A stretch of DNA of 37,737 bases from Myxococcales bacterium (GTDB lineage Bacteria > Myxococcota_A > Bradymonadia > UBA7976 > UBA1532): contig JACKDL010000048.1 in the NCBI GenBank assembly GCA_020633555.1, positions 1 through 37,737 on the forward strand, in the 5' to 3' direction. Position 1 is the first letter of the stretch, and each line of letters begins with the position of its first letter. A program made the position numbers and the translations under genes. Under the pieces are notes generated by a model. It did not search any database, was not told where the DNA came from, and worked only from the letters and a program-made list of their open reading frames with translations. Positions 7,821 through 15,429 of this stretch are shown here, one piece after another.

Positions 7821-8414
7821 ATGCTCATCGGACTGACCGGCGGCATCGCCTGTGGCAAGAGCACCGTCGCCCAACTCCTGACGGACCGTGGCGCCGCTGT
7901 GGTGGACGCCGATCGGGTGGCCCGAGAAGTGGTCGCGCCGGGCAGCGCGGGCCTGGCCGCCCTGGCGCAAGCCTTCGGCGCCGAGGTGCTCGATCCCCGC
8001 GGCCACCTGGACCGGGCCCGGCTGGCCACCCTGGTCTTCGGCGACGCGGCGGCGCGCCGAAGGTTGGAGGCCATCACCCACCCCCTGATCGCGCAGGAGA
8101 GCATGCGCCAGCTCGCTGCCGCGGCGGCCACGGGCGCCCCCCTGGTGGTGTACGACGCCGCGCTGCTCTTCGAGTCGGGCCGCGCCGAGCACTTCCGCCC
8201 GGTGCTGGTGGTGTCCGCGCGCCCCGAGGTCCAGCGGGCGCGCCTCATGGCTCGGGATGGGCTCACGGCGGCCGAGGCGGACGCGCGGATCAACGCCCAG
8301 ATGCCCGTGGCCGACAAGGCCGCGCGGGCCGATCACGTCATCGAAAACAGCGGCGATCGGGCGCAGACCGCGGCCCAGGTGGCCGCCCTGTGGGCCCAAT
8401 GGGTGCATCCATGA
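7821..8414 (+). CDS. coaE: Dephospho-CoA kinase
   Basis: CoaE phosphorylates dephospho-CoA with ATP, the last step of coenzyme A synthesis in the cytoplasm. The 197-residue protein has the expected length and begins directly with MLIGLTGGIACGKST, the family's N-terminal strand and P-loop. It continues with VVDADRVAREVV (the conserved DAD substrate/metal motif), FGAEVLDPRGHLDRARLATLVF, the HP segment in ITHPLI, and a LID/Arg region around VVSARPEVQRARLMARDG. An in-frame ATG at 7785 adds 12 residues that do not fit the family. The stop overlaps the next gene's ATG (ATGA), indicating translational coupling to the SDR-like protein. Confidence 0.95.
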   Translation: MLIGLTGGIACGKSTVAQLLTDRGAAVVDADRVAREVVAPGSAGLAALAQAFGAEVLDPRGHLDRARLATLVFGDAAARRRLEAITHPLIAQESMRQLAAAAATGAPLVVYDAALLFESGRAEHFRPVLVVSARPEVQRARLMARDGLTAAEADARINAQMPVADKAARADHVIENSGDRAQTAAQVAALWAQWVHP

Positions 8415-9508
8415 GTGACCAGCCTGCCCCCCAGGTGCTGATCACCGGCTTTCCCCGTCTGTTGGCCCGTGGGCTTGCGCAGCGGATCCTGAACACGGCG
8501 ACCCGAGCCCAGGTGGTTCTGCTGGTGCCCCCCGGACACTTCGAGGCGGCGCAGGCCTTCGCCGACGGCCTGCCCGACGACCTCGCACACCGCCTCACCC
8601 TGCTCGAGGGCGACCCCGACGGGGTGGATCTGGGTCTCCCGGGCCCCCGAGTGGCCCGCCTGCTCGACCACACGACCCACATCATCCACGCCGCCCTGCG
8701 CCAACAGGGAGCCGACGTGAAGGCCGCCAACGCCCGCCGCTTCGCCACGGTACTCGACCTGGCGCGCGAGATGCCGAGGCTCCAGCGGCTGGGGGTCTTC
8801 TCCACCGCCTTCGTGAGCGGCGATCGCGCGGGCACCATCCAGGAAGAGGATCTGGACGAGGGTCAGGCGCTCCGCAGCGCCTTTGAAGCCAGCCAGCTCC
8901 ACGTGGAGCGCCTCGCGCGCGCCGAGATGGCCCGGCTCCCCATCACCGTGCTGCGACCCAGCGCCATGATCGGCCACAGCCGCACGGGCAACGCCACGGG
9001 CCTGACCGAAGGCCCCAACTACCTGGTCCGCCTCATGGTCACGCTGCCCGCCGAGGTGCCCGTGCTGCTGCCCGGGACCGGGGGCGTGCCCTTCAACATC
9101 GTGCCCGTGGACTACGTGGTCCACGCCACTTGGGCTCTGCTGGAGGCGCCCGAGGCGGTGGGGCGGACCTTCCACCTCACGGATCCGAACCCGGTCAGCG
9201 CTCGTAAGGCCTTTGAACTGTTGAGTGATCTGGCAGCGCGCCCGGCCCCCTTTGCCGGCGATCTGGCCGCCACCTGGGCCCGCCGCGCCCTGCGCTGGAC
9301 CAAGCTCGACCGGCTCGCACCGGCGCAGGCCGCCCTGCTCGACGACCTGAGCCGCCACGTCATCTACAACTGCTCGGGGACCTTGGAGTTGCTGGCCGAC
9401 ACGGGCATCGAGTGCCCGCCCTTCGAGGCCTACGCCGACACGCTGGTGAGCTGGCTGGCGGCCCTGGAGCGCGCCGACCGCGGGGCCAACGACGAGGACG
9501 CCGACTGA
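8411..9508 (+). CDS. SDR-superfamily protein (thioester-reductase/male-sterility-like) lacking catalytic Tyr and Lys
   Basis: The 365-residue protein has the layout of an extended SDR of the male-sterility/thioester-reductase group. It has an N-terminal Rossmann strand VLITGF, the HIIHAA segment where nucleotide is normally contacted, the VFSTAFVSGD strand with the Ser/Thr of the triad (Ser131-Thr132), ITVLRPSAMIGHS, and the substrate-side region FNIVPVDYVVHA. Two features are off. The glycine-rich loop reads TGFPRLLA instead of TGxxGxxG, and the active-site YxxxK reads F158-E-A-S-Q162, so the catalytic Tyr and Lys are both replaced. It may be a pseudoenzyme or bind its ligand differently. 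The ATG overlaps the coaE stop by four bases. Confidence 0.8.
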   Translation: MSDQPAPQVLITGFPRLLARGLAQRILNTATRAQVVLLVPPGHFEAAQAFADGLPDDLAHRLTLLEGDPDGVDLGLPGPRVARLLDHTTHIIHAALRQQGADVKAANARRFATVLDLAREMPRLQRLGVFSTAFVSGDRAGTIQEEDLDEGQALRSAFEASQLHVERLARAEMARLPITVLRPSAMIGHSRTGNATGLTEGPNYLVRLMVTLPAEVPVLLPGTGGVPFNIVPVDYVVHATWALLEAPEAVGRTFHLTDPNPVSARKAFELLSDLAARPAPFAGDLAATWARRALRWTKLDRLAPAQAALLDDLSRHVIYNCSGTLELLADTGIECPPFEAYADTLVSWLAALERADRGANDEDAD

Positions 9509-9527
9509 CGATCGGCCGCTGGTGCGG

Positions 9528-9546
9528 GATCGGCGGCTAGCCGATC
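9528..9546. terminator. Hairpin between convergent genes
   Basis: A perfect 7-bp inverted repeat (GATCGGC / GCCGATC, 5-base loop) lies between the SDR gene stop at 9508 and the end of the minus-strand TPR gene, and includes the latter's TAG. It lacks a T-tract. A bidirectional terminator is plausible from position only. Confidence 0.35.
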
Positions 9547-11990
9547 ACCCCGTGCTCCACCAGGCGCGCCAGGATCCGCGTGGCTTCCAGCTCGGGCATG
9601 CTCGAGATCTCGATGATGTCCTCGTACGAGGTCATGCCATCCACCTGGGCCAGCACGAAGCCCGCGCGGTGGTCCAGCGACTGCCAGATGATCTCCTGCG
9701 GCCGCAGCTTGAGCTTCGGCACCTTGCTCAGCTTGCCCAGGCGCGAGCGGTACATCGCCAACAGGCGGGTGGTGTTCTCGTGCAGGTACGCCAGCGCCTG
9801 CTCGTGATCCGGCCGCCCCGACAGCACCTGCTCCACCAGCTCCAGCGAGCCCGTGAAGTCGCCCGCCTGCTGCCGCCGGCGGGCGTCCTTCATCAGCGCG
9901 TCGAAGTCGGTGTCGGGGGGCGGCGGCTTGATGAGCTGGCGAATCCCGCTCCGAGCCGCGGCGGGCTTCTCTGCGCCGGACTCCACCGCCTCGATGTCCG
10001 CCAGCCCCTGCCGCAGCAGATCCTCCAACCCCTTGGGCGCTGGCGGCGCCGCCGGCGTGATCTCGGCCCGCGGGGGCGGGGCCGGCGGCGGCGCCACCTC
10101 GGCCGCGGGCGGCGGCGTCGACGGCGAGAACCGCGCCGGCTCCGGGCCCAGGTCGAAGTCGGGCACCGGGCCGCGCGCCGCGGGGGGCGGCGTGGCCTGC
10201 GGTGGCCCGTCCTCCGCGCCCTCCAGCACGAAGTCCACGTCATCGTCCAGGTCGAAGTCGACCGGCATCGGCTCGTCGTCGAGCTCGAACGCCCCGGCTG
10301 GATCGCTGTCGAGTTCGAAGTCTGCGCCAGGCCCGTCGCCCAGTTCGTCGTCGCTCAAGGCGTCGGCGCCCAAGCCCAGCGCCTCGCCGGGCACGCTGTC
10401 CAGGTCGAAGTCGTCCCCCAGCCCGCCGTCGAGCTCGAAATCCACCGGGCCCTCGTCCTCGCCCAGGTCGAAGGCCGCGGGGGCCAGCGGCGTGGCGCCC
10501 AGGTCGAAGTCCGGCAGGGGATCCTCGTCGTCGGGATCGACGAACGGGGGTGCCGGCTCGCCCTCGGTCAACGCCGCTTCGACCGCGGCGAAGTCCACCT
10601 CGGGCAGCGAGTGATCCGCGTCCTCCAGGTACTCCAGCGAGTCCGACGCCACGCCCGCCGGCGCCAGCGGCTCATCGAAGTTGATGGGCCCGCCAGCACC
10701 GTCGGGGATCCGGGGCGGCTGCGCGCCGGTGCGCTCCGGCGGCCGGGGTGAAGGCGGGCGGCTCGAGGCCACCGCCTCGTGCAGCTCGTCGAAGACCTGC
10801 TCGGCCTCGCTGACCTCGATCGAGAGGCTCGAGAAGGCCTCCTCCAGCGCGGCGAAGGGATCCTCGCCGTCTTCGCGGCGCGTGTGCCCCTCGGCCCGCT
10901 CCTCGGCCTGCGCCGCCTCGAGCATGCCGTCCAACGGGATCTCGACGGAGTCCCCCGGCGGCGGCACCTCGGACGCCATGTCGAAGGGCATCTCGTCCGG
11001 ATCCGGCGGCGGCGCGCTGATCTGTGCGGGCGGGGGCGTCTTCAGCACCTCGGCCACCCGCACCGGCGGCGGGGTGCGCAAGGCCGGACGATCGAAGTCG
11101 ATGGCCTCGGGTGCCGGGTGCCCGATGTCCAAGGAGTCGTCGGGCGACGGCGCCGGCAACGGGGGTGGCGTCGCCTGCTCGAAGGGGCGCGCGAAGAAGT
11201 CGGCGTCCTCGTCCACGGTCGCGCTGTGCGCGCCGGTGGGCCGCGCCAGCGGCGCCGCCTCGAGCGCTGGGCTGGCCTCGGTGAGGTCCTCCTCTTCCCA
11301 GGCCTTGAAGTCCTCGTCCAGCATCACCTCGATGCTGTCGTCGCTCATCTGCGCCAGGTCGCGATCCGTCCGGCGCAGGGGTGCCCCCACGGGCGCCGCG
11401 GGCGTGGAGTCGAAGGCGGCCGTGGCCGCCACAGGCGCCGAGAAGGCCGAGACGTCCATCGCCAACGGGTCCCCGTCCAGCGCGGGCGGATCGTAGGCGG
11501 GCGGGGGCGGCGCCTCGGAGGGCAGGCTGCTGTCGGCGGCCCAGGCCGTCGCCTCGCCGCCGGGCTCTGCGCTGATGCTCCCCGGCTCGAGCTCTGAGAA
11601 GAAGTCCTCGTCGTCCTCTTCCAGATCGGCCACGGCCACGGGCGCGCTGCCCTTCGGGGGCAGCGAGCCCTGCTCCGGATCCTCGAGGATCTCGGACCAG
11701 TCCAGATCGCCCAGCGCCTCCTCGGCGAAGCCCGCCGACGGCTGCGCCACGGGCGGCGGAGGCGGCGGGGGGGCGCTCACGGCCTGGTGCTGCGCCATGA
11801 AGGCGTCCACACCGATCTGGAAGTTGTCCTCGATGAAGCGCAGGTACTCGGTGGCGATCTCGTTGCCGGGATCCAGGTCCAGGACCTGCTTCCAGCACGC
11901 GAGCGCCTCGTAGAGCTTGCCAGCCTCATAAAGCCCGGCGCCCCGCTCCAGGAGGGTCTGGGCCTCGGCCTGGACGGCAGGATCCGGCAT
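9537..11990 (-). CDS. Acidic TPR scaffold protein of the Hsp70/J operon
   Basis: The 817-residue protein has three parts. Residues 1-70 form a TPR-like region (LLERGAGLYEAGKLYEAL, then WKQVLDLDPGNE). Residues 70-650 are low-complexity, Pro/Ala-rich and strongly acidic, with many short copies of DF(D/E)LD and proline runs, probably disordered. The last 160 residues are ordered: a second TPR-like pair (ARRRQQAGDFTGSLELVEQVLSGRPDHEQA), then a basic stretch KLSKVPKLKLRP, then a winged-helix-like domain (FVLAQVDGMTSYEDII through ILARLVEHGVIG) that closes the protein. That last domain resembles residues 30-75 of the J-domain protein two genes upstream. ATG 11990 overlaps the Hsp70 stop (TGATG). Function is not recognised; a scaffold or client of the neighbouring chaperone is an inference. 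Confidence 0.8.
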   Translation of the reverse strand: MPDPAVQAEAQTLLERGAGLYEAGKLYEALACWKQVLDLDPGNEIATEYLRFIEDNFQIGVDAFMAQHQAVSAPPPPPPPVAQPSAGFAEEALGDLDWSEILEDPEQGSLPPKGSAPVAVADLEEDDEDFFSELEPGSISAEPGGEATAWAADSSLPSEAPPPPAYDPPALDGDPLAMDVSAFSAPVAATAAFDSTPAAPVGAPLRRTDRDLAQMSDDSIEVMLDEDFKAWEEEDLTEASPALEAAPLARPTGAHSATVDEDADFFARPFEQATPPPLPAPSPDDSLDIGHPAPEAIDFDRPALRTPPPVRVAEVLKTPPPAQISAPPPDPDEMPFDMASEVPPPGDSVEIPLDGMLEAAQAEERAEGHTRREDGEDPFAALEEAFSSLSIEVSEAEQVFDELHEAVASSRPPSPRPPERTGAQPPRIPDGAGGPINFDEPLAPAGVASDSLEYLEDADHSLPEVDFAAVEAALTEGEPAPPFVDPDDEDPLPDFDLGATPLAPAAFDLGEDEGPVDFELDGGLGDDFDLDSVPGEALGLGADALSDDELGDGPGADFELDSDPAGAFELDDEPMPVDFDLDDDVDFVLEGAEDGPPQATPPPAARGPVPDFDLGPEPARFSPSTPPPAAEVAPPPAPPPRAEITPAAPPAPKGLEDLLRQGLADIEAVESGAEKPAAARSGIRQLIKPPPPDTDFDALMKDARRRQQAGDFTGSLELVEQVLSGRPDHEQALAYLHENTTRLLAMYRSRLGKLSKVPKLKLRPQEIIWQSLDHRAGFVLAQVDGMTSYEDIIEISSMPELEATRILARLVEHGVIG

Positions 11991-13807
11991 CAACCGACCT
12001 TCTGCAGCACGCCCTTGAACATGTTCAAGGTCCGGTTCAAGGCTTCGCCCGCGGTCCGCAGCTCGGTCACGTCCTCGCCCTCCACCGCCTCGGCGGCGCG
12101 GTCGAGCACCGTGGACGCCTTGTGCAGGGCGTCGGTCCCGAAGTCGGAACCGGCCAGGACCTCGCGGACCCGGGGGAAGACCCGCTCCACGTCGGCGATG
12201 ATGCGCTGCACGTCCTGGCGGGCCTGCTCGAGCTCCTCGCCCTTGCGGACGTCCACCATGTGGTCCTGGTTCTCACGGGCCATCCGCCGGATCTCCTCCT
12301 CGGTGAGACCCGAGGTGGCGGTGACGGTGATGGCCTGCTCCTGACCGGTCTCGAGGTTCTTCGCCGACACGGACACGATGCCGTCCGCGTTGATGTCGAA
12401 GGTCACCTCGATCTCCACCTCGCCCTTCGAGGCCGGGCGGAGGCCCGTCAGGATGAACTCGCCCAACAGGTCGTTCTTCGCGGCCTGCTTGTGCTCGCCC
12501 TGGAACACCATGATCTTCACCGAGGTCTGGTTGTCGCGGACCGTCGTGAAGATGTGGCTCTTGCTGCAAGGCACGGTGGTGTTCGCGCCGATGAGCACGC
12601 TGAACAGGCCGCCGGCGATCATGATCCCCAGGCTCATCGGGGTCACGTCCAACAGCAGCACAGATTGGTGGTCGTGCAGCAGCGCAGCGCCCTGGATGGC
12701 GGCGCCGGTGGCCACCACCTCGTCGGGGTGGACCCCCTTCAGCGGATCCTTCCCGAAGAACTCACGGACCTTCTCCTGCACCAGAGGCATGCGGGTCATG
12801 CCGCCCACCAGGAGGACGTCGTCCACCGGCTGGCCGGCCTCTTCGATGGTCTTCGCGCAGATCTTGATGGTGCGATCCACCAGGTCGATGGTCAGCGCCT
12901 CGAGCTTCTCGCGGGTCAGCGTCTTCTGGAGGTGGAGCGCCTCGTTGCTGCCCGTCGAGATGATGAACGGCAGGTGGATCTCGGTCTCCCGCACCCCGCT
13001 GAGCTCGATCTTGGCCTTCTCGGCGGCGTCGCGCAGGCGCTGGAGCGCCATGCCGTCCTGGCGCAGATCGATCTGGTGCTCCCGGGCGAACTCCATCACC
13101 AGGTAGTCCATGATGATCCGGCCGTCGAAGTCCTCGCCGCCCAGGAAGGTGTCGCCCGCGGTGGCCAGCACCTCGAAGACGCCGTTCGAGATTTCGAGGA
13201 TCGAGATGTCGAAGGTGCCGCCGCCCAGGTCATAGACCGCGATGGTGCGGTCCATGTCCTTGCCGAAGCCGTAGGCGAGCGCGGCGGCGGTGGGCTCGTT
13301 GATGATGCGCACCACGTCCAGGCCGGCGATGCGGCCCGCGTCCTTGGTGGCCTGCCGCTGCGCGTCATTGAAGTGCGCCGGGACCGTCACCACGGCCTTC
13401 TCGATCTTCTCGCCGGTGTACTCCTCGGCGATCAGGCGCATCTCCTGCAGGATGATGCTGCCGATCTCGGGCACCGAGTAGACCCGGTCGCGCAGCTTCA
13501 CCCGCGCGTCGTCATTGGGGCCCTCGATGATCTCGTACGGCATGGTGTCCACCATGGTCCGCACGGCCGCCGAGTCCCAGCGCCGCCCCATCAGCCGCTT
13601 CGCGGCATATACGGTGTTCGACGCGTTGGTCACGGCCTGCCGCTTGGCAATGTGCCCCACCAGCCGCTTGCCGTTCTCGGAGATGGCGACCACCGACGGC
13701 GTGGTCTTGTAGCCGCCCTTGTTCGCCAGGACGGCGGGGCTGCCCCCCTCGACGATCGCCACGCACGAGTTGGTCGTGCCCAGGTCGATGCCGATGATGC
13801 GCTCCAT
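11990..13807 (-). CDS. Hsp70 chaperone, DnaK paralogue with shortened C-terminus
   Basis: This 605-residue Hsp70 has the nucleotide-binding domain motifs IGIDLGTTNSCVA, YDLGGGTFDISIL and LVGGMTRMPLVQ, the interdomain linker VLLLDVTPMSLGI, and a substrate-binding domain with NTTVPCSKSHIF, QGEHKQA and EVTFDINADGIVSVSA. The ATPase cycle is therefore predicted to work. It is about 30 residues shorter than E. coli DnaK: the lid ends at NMFKGVLQKVG with no disordered tail and no EEVD/EEVKDKK-like end. No grpE or classical dnaJ is adjacent. Instead it lies between a J-domain/TPR gene (15 bases upstream) and an acidic TPR gene (overlapping). This points to a specialised paralogue, comparable in concept to the Myxococcus DnaK homologue StkA/SglK, rather than the housekeeping DnaK. 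AGGAAAGG precedes the ATG. Confidence 0.93.
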   Translation of the reverse strand: MERIIGIDLGTTNSCVAIVEGGSPAVLANKGGYKTTPSVVAISENGKRLVGHIAKRQAVTNASNTVYAAKRLMGRRWDSAAVRTMVDTMPYEIIEGPNDDARVKLRDRVYSVPEIGSIILQEMRLIAEEYTGEKIEKAVVTVPAHFNDAQRQATKDAGRIAGLDVVRIINEPTAAALAYGFGKDMDRTIAVYDLGGGTFDISILEISNGVFEVLATAGDTFLGGEDFDGRIIMDYLVMEFAREHQIDLRQDGMALQRLRDAAEKAKIELSGVRETEIHLPFIISTGSNEALHLQKTLTREKLEALTIDLVDRTIKICAKTIEEAGQPVDDVLLVGGMTRMPLVQEKVREFFGKDPLKGVHPDEVVATGAAIQGAALLHDHQSVLLLDVTPMSLGIMIAGGLFSVLIGANTTVPCSKSHIFTTVRDNQTSVKIMVFQGEHKQAAKNDLLGEFILTGLRPASKGEVEIEVTFDINADGIVSVSAKNLETGQEQAITVTATSGLTEEEIRRMARENQDHMVDVRKGEELEQARQDVQRIIADVERVFPRVREVLAGSDFGTDALHKASTVLDRAAEAVEGEDVTELRTAGEALNRTLNMFKGVLQKVG

Positions 13808-13822
13808 CGCAGCCCGCCTTTC

Positions 13823-15247
13823 CTACTTCTTCTTCAGCGCGTTGAGCGCCTGTTTGACATCTTCTCGGCTGCCGTCCAAGACCTTTGCCCGCTCCAGCGT
13901 GGCCCGGGCCTTGGTCGACAGATCCGCAGATTCCTGAATCTTCGCGAGCAGGACCAGATAGTCCACATTCTGCGGCGCCCGCGCCACGGCCAGCTCGGCG
14001 TGCGCCATGGCGGTCCGCAGGTCCTTCTTGTTGTCCACCATGTACCGGGCCAGGTGGGCCGCGTGGGCCGGGTCCTGCGCGAGCTCCACCGCCCGAGTGT
14101 AGGCTGCGATGGCCTCCTCGCTGCGCCCGACGCTCTGCTCGGTCTCGCCCCGCTCCCAGTAGCGTCCGGCCAGCTCCGACTTGGACTCTCGGTCCGCGCG
14201 CTCGAAGGCCTGCTCATAGACCCGGTTGCGCGGGTCGTAGGTGACCGCCAACCGCAGCAGGTTCGCAGCCGTGGTCAGATCGCCCTGCTCGTAGTGCAGC
14301 ATGCCGTCGCGGTGGAACCGCTCCGCCTTGTTCAGCCGCTCCATCTCGGGCCCGCGGCTCACCAGCCGGCGGGCCTTCGCGTTGCGCTCCAGCCGCTTCT
14401 GGATCTCGGCCTTGCGGTCCTTGGCCTCGCGCAGGCGATCCTGCCGCTGGACGGACTCGCGCTCCTCGCGCAGCGACTCCAGCCCCTCGCGGTAGGCCCG
14501 ATTGCGGGCCTTCACCGCGCGCGCATACGTGGCGCGAAAGCGATCGTCCGACTGCAGCAGCTCGGAGACCTCGGCGGCGTGCCGATAGATGTAGGCCACG
14601 TAGGGTTCGAAGGGGCCCATGTCGAGGGTCCGGCGGGCGTCCGGGTGGTACTTCTTCGTGAAGATGAAGAAGGCCTTCTTGAGCTCACGGCGGTCGTCCG
14701 TGGGCTCGTCCATGTCGAAGAACTCGAAGTGGTCCAGCCGCGGCAGCATCTGCGACAGGAAGATCACTTCCTTCTTCTGCGCCACCGTCAGCCCGCAGCG
14801 CATGAGCAGCGCCCGGTTGTCGAAGGGGAAGCGCCCGTAGCGGTCGCGCCCGGGCTCGCGGGTCGGCAGGCCGGGCACGTACCCCAGGGGTCCGTAGCCT
14901 TTCAGGAACTGCACATCGGGCGGCGACACGCCGCGGAAGGGCAACACCTCGAGCCGCGCCGGCCCGTCGTTCGCGGGCAGGGCCGCGGGGCTGGGCGTGT
15001 CTGCGGTGGCGGCGGTGCCGGTGATGGCGATGAGGCCCTGACCCAGAAGCGAGAAGAGCACCCCCAGCGCCTCGTTCTGCTGCAGCCCACTGCGCGCGCA
15101 CACCTGCTCGATGGTGTGCCGCCCGTCCACGAGGTCGTAGATGATCGCCTCGTCCTCGGGCAGCCCGAGGGTGTCGGCGTCGCGCCGGTCCAGGCGGTGT
15201 GGAAAGGACTCCCACTCCCCCAGTGCCTGCGCGCCTTCGATGGGCAT
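13823..15247 (-). CDS. J-domain protein with winged-helix-like N-domain and C-terminal TPRs
   Basis: The 474-residue product has a helical, winged-helix-like N-domain (about 30-75, with DLVDGRHTIEQVCARSG). This is followed by a J-like region (about 172-242) with DHFEFFDMDEPTDDRRELKK, FTKKYHPD (HPD at 201-203) and a closing helix RFRATYARAV. Then come a highly charged coiled coil (about 245-300) and TPR-like repeats to the end (for example YEQGDLTTAANLLRLAVTYD, RSEEAIAAYTRAVELA). An intact HPD means it can probably stimulate the ATPase of the Hsp70 encoded 15 bases downstream. I chose ATG 15247 because GGAGGT lies 9 bases before it; an in-frame GTG at 15286 is less likely. First gene of the three-gene chaperone operon. 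Confidence 0.85.
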   Translation of the reverse strand: MPIEGAQALGEWESFPHRLDRRDADTLGLPEDEAIIYDLVDGRHTIEQVCARSGLQQNEALGVLFSLLGQGLIAITGTAATADTPSPAALPANDGPARLEVLPFRGVSPPDVQFLKGYGPLGYVPGLPTREPGRDRYGRFPFDNRALLMRCGLTVAQKKEVIFLSQMLPRLDHFEFFDMDEPTDDRRELKKAFFIFTKKYHPDARRTLDMGPFEPYVAYIYRHAAEVSELLQSDDRFRATYARAVKARNRAYREGLESLREERESVQRQDRLREAKDRKAEIQKRLERNAKARRLVSRGPEMERLNKAERFHRDGMLHYEQGDLTTAANLLRLAVTYDPRNRVYEQAFERADRESKSELAGRYWERGETEQSVGRSEEAIAAYTRAVELAQDPAHAAHLARYMVDNKKDLRTAMAHAELAVARAPQNVDYLVLLAKIQESADLSTKARATLERAKVLDGSREDVKQALNALKKK

Positions 15248-15316
15248 GCGGTGCCGACCTCCAACCGTGAGCGACCGGCGGACCACCTCGGCGATTGAAG
15301 CAGTCCCCCCACGCTT

Positions 15317-15345
15317 GTTCTATCCGAGGGCCGGCATGCTGGCAA
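15317..15345 (-). promoter_or_regulatory. Candidate sigma-70 promoter of the Hsp70/J operon
   Basis: On the minus strand TTGCCA (15345-15340) and TAGAAC (15322-15317) are separated by exactly 17 bases. They lie about 70 bases before the J-protein ATG at 15247. Match to consensus is 5/6 and 4/6. Confidence 0.5.
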
Positions 15346-15365
15346 CTGCGCGAAACAAGGGGCGG

Positions 15366-15394
15366 TTGTCAGCAATGGGCCGTTCCAATAGAGT
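15366..15394 (+). promoter_or_regulatory. Candidate sigma-70 promoter of the discoidin/GT-C-like gene
   Basis: TTGTCA (15366-15371) and TAGAGT (15389-15394) are separated by exactly 17 bases and lie 35 bases before the GTG at 15430. Together with 15317-15345 this makes a compact divergent promoter region, 21 bases apart back to back. Confidence 0.5.
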
Positions 15395-15429
15395 CCGGCG
15401 ACCTTATCGAACCCTCTGCGGAGTCGCCC

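Noticed and set aside
12122..15298. 1058-codon plus-strand frame opposite the Hsp70 and J-protein genes
   Set aside because: Composition is Leu/Gly/Arg/His without any family motif, and it mirrors the codons of strongly supported genes on the other strand.
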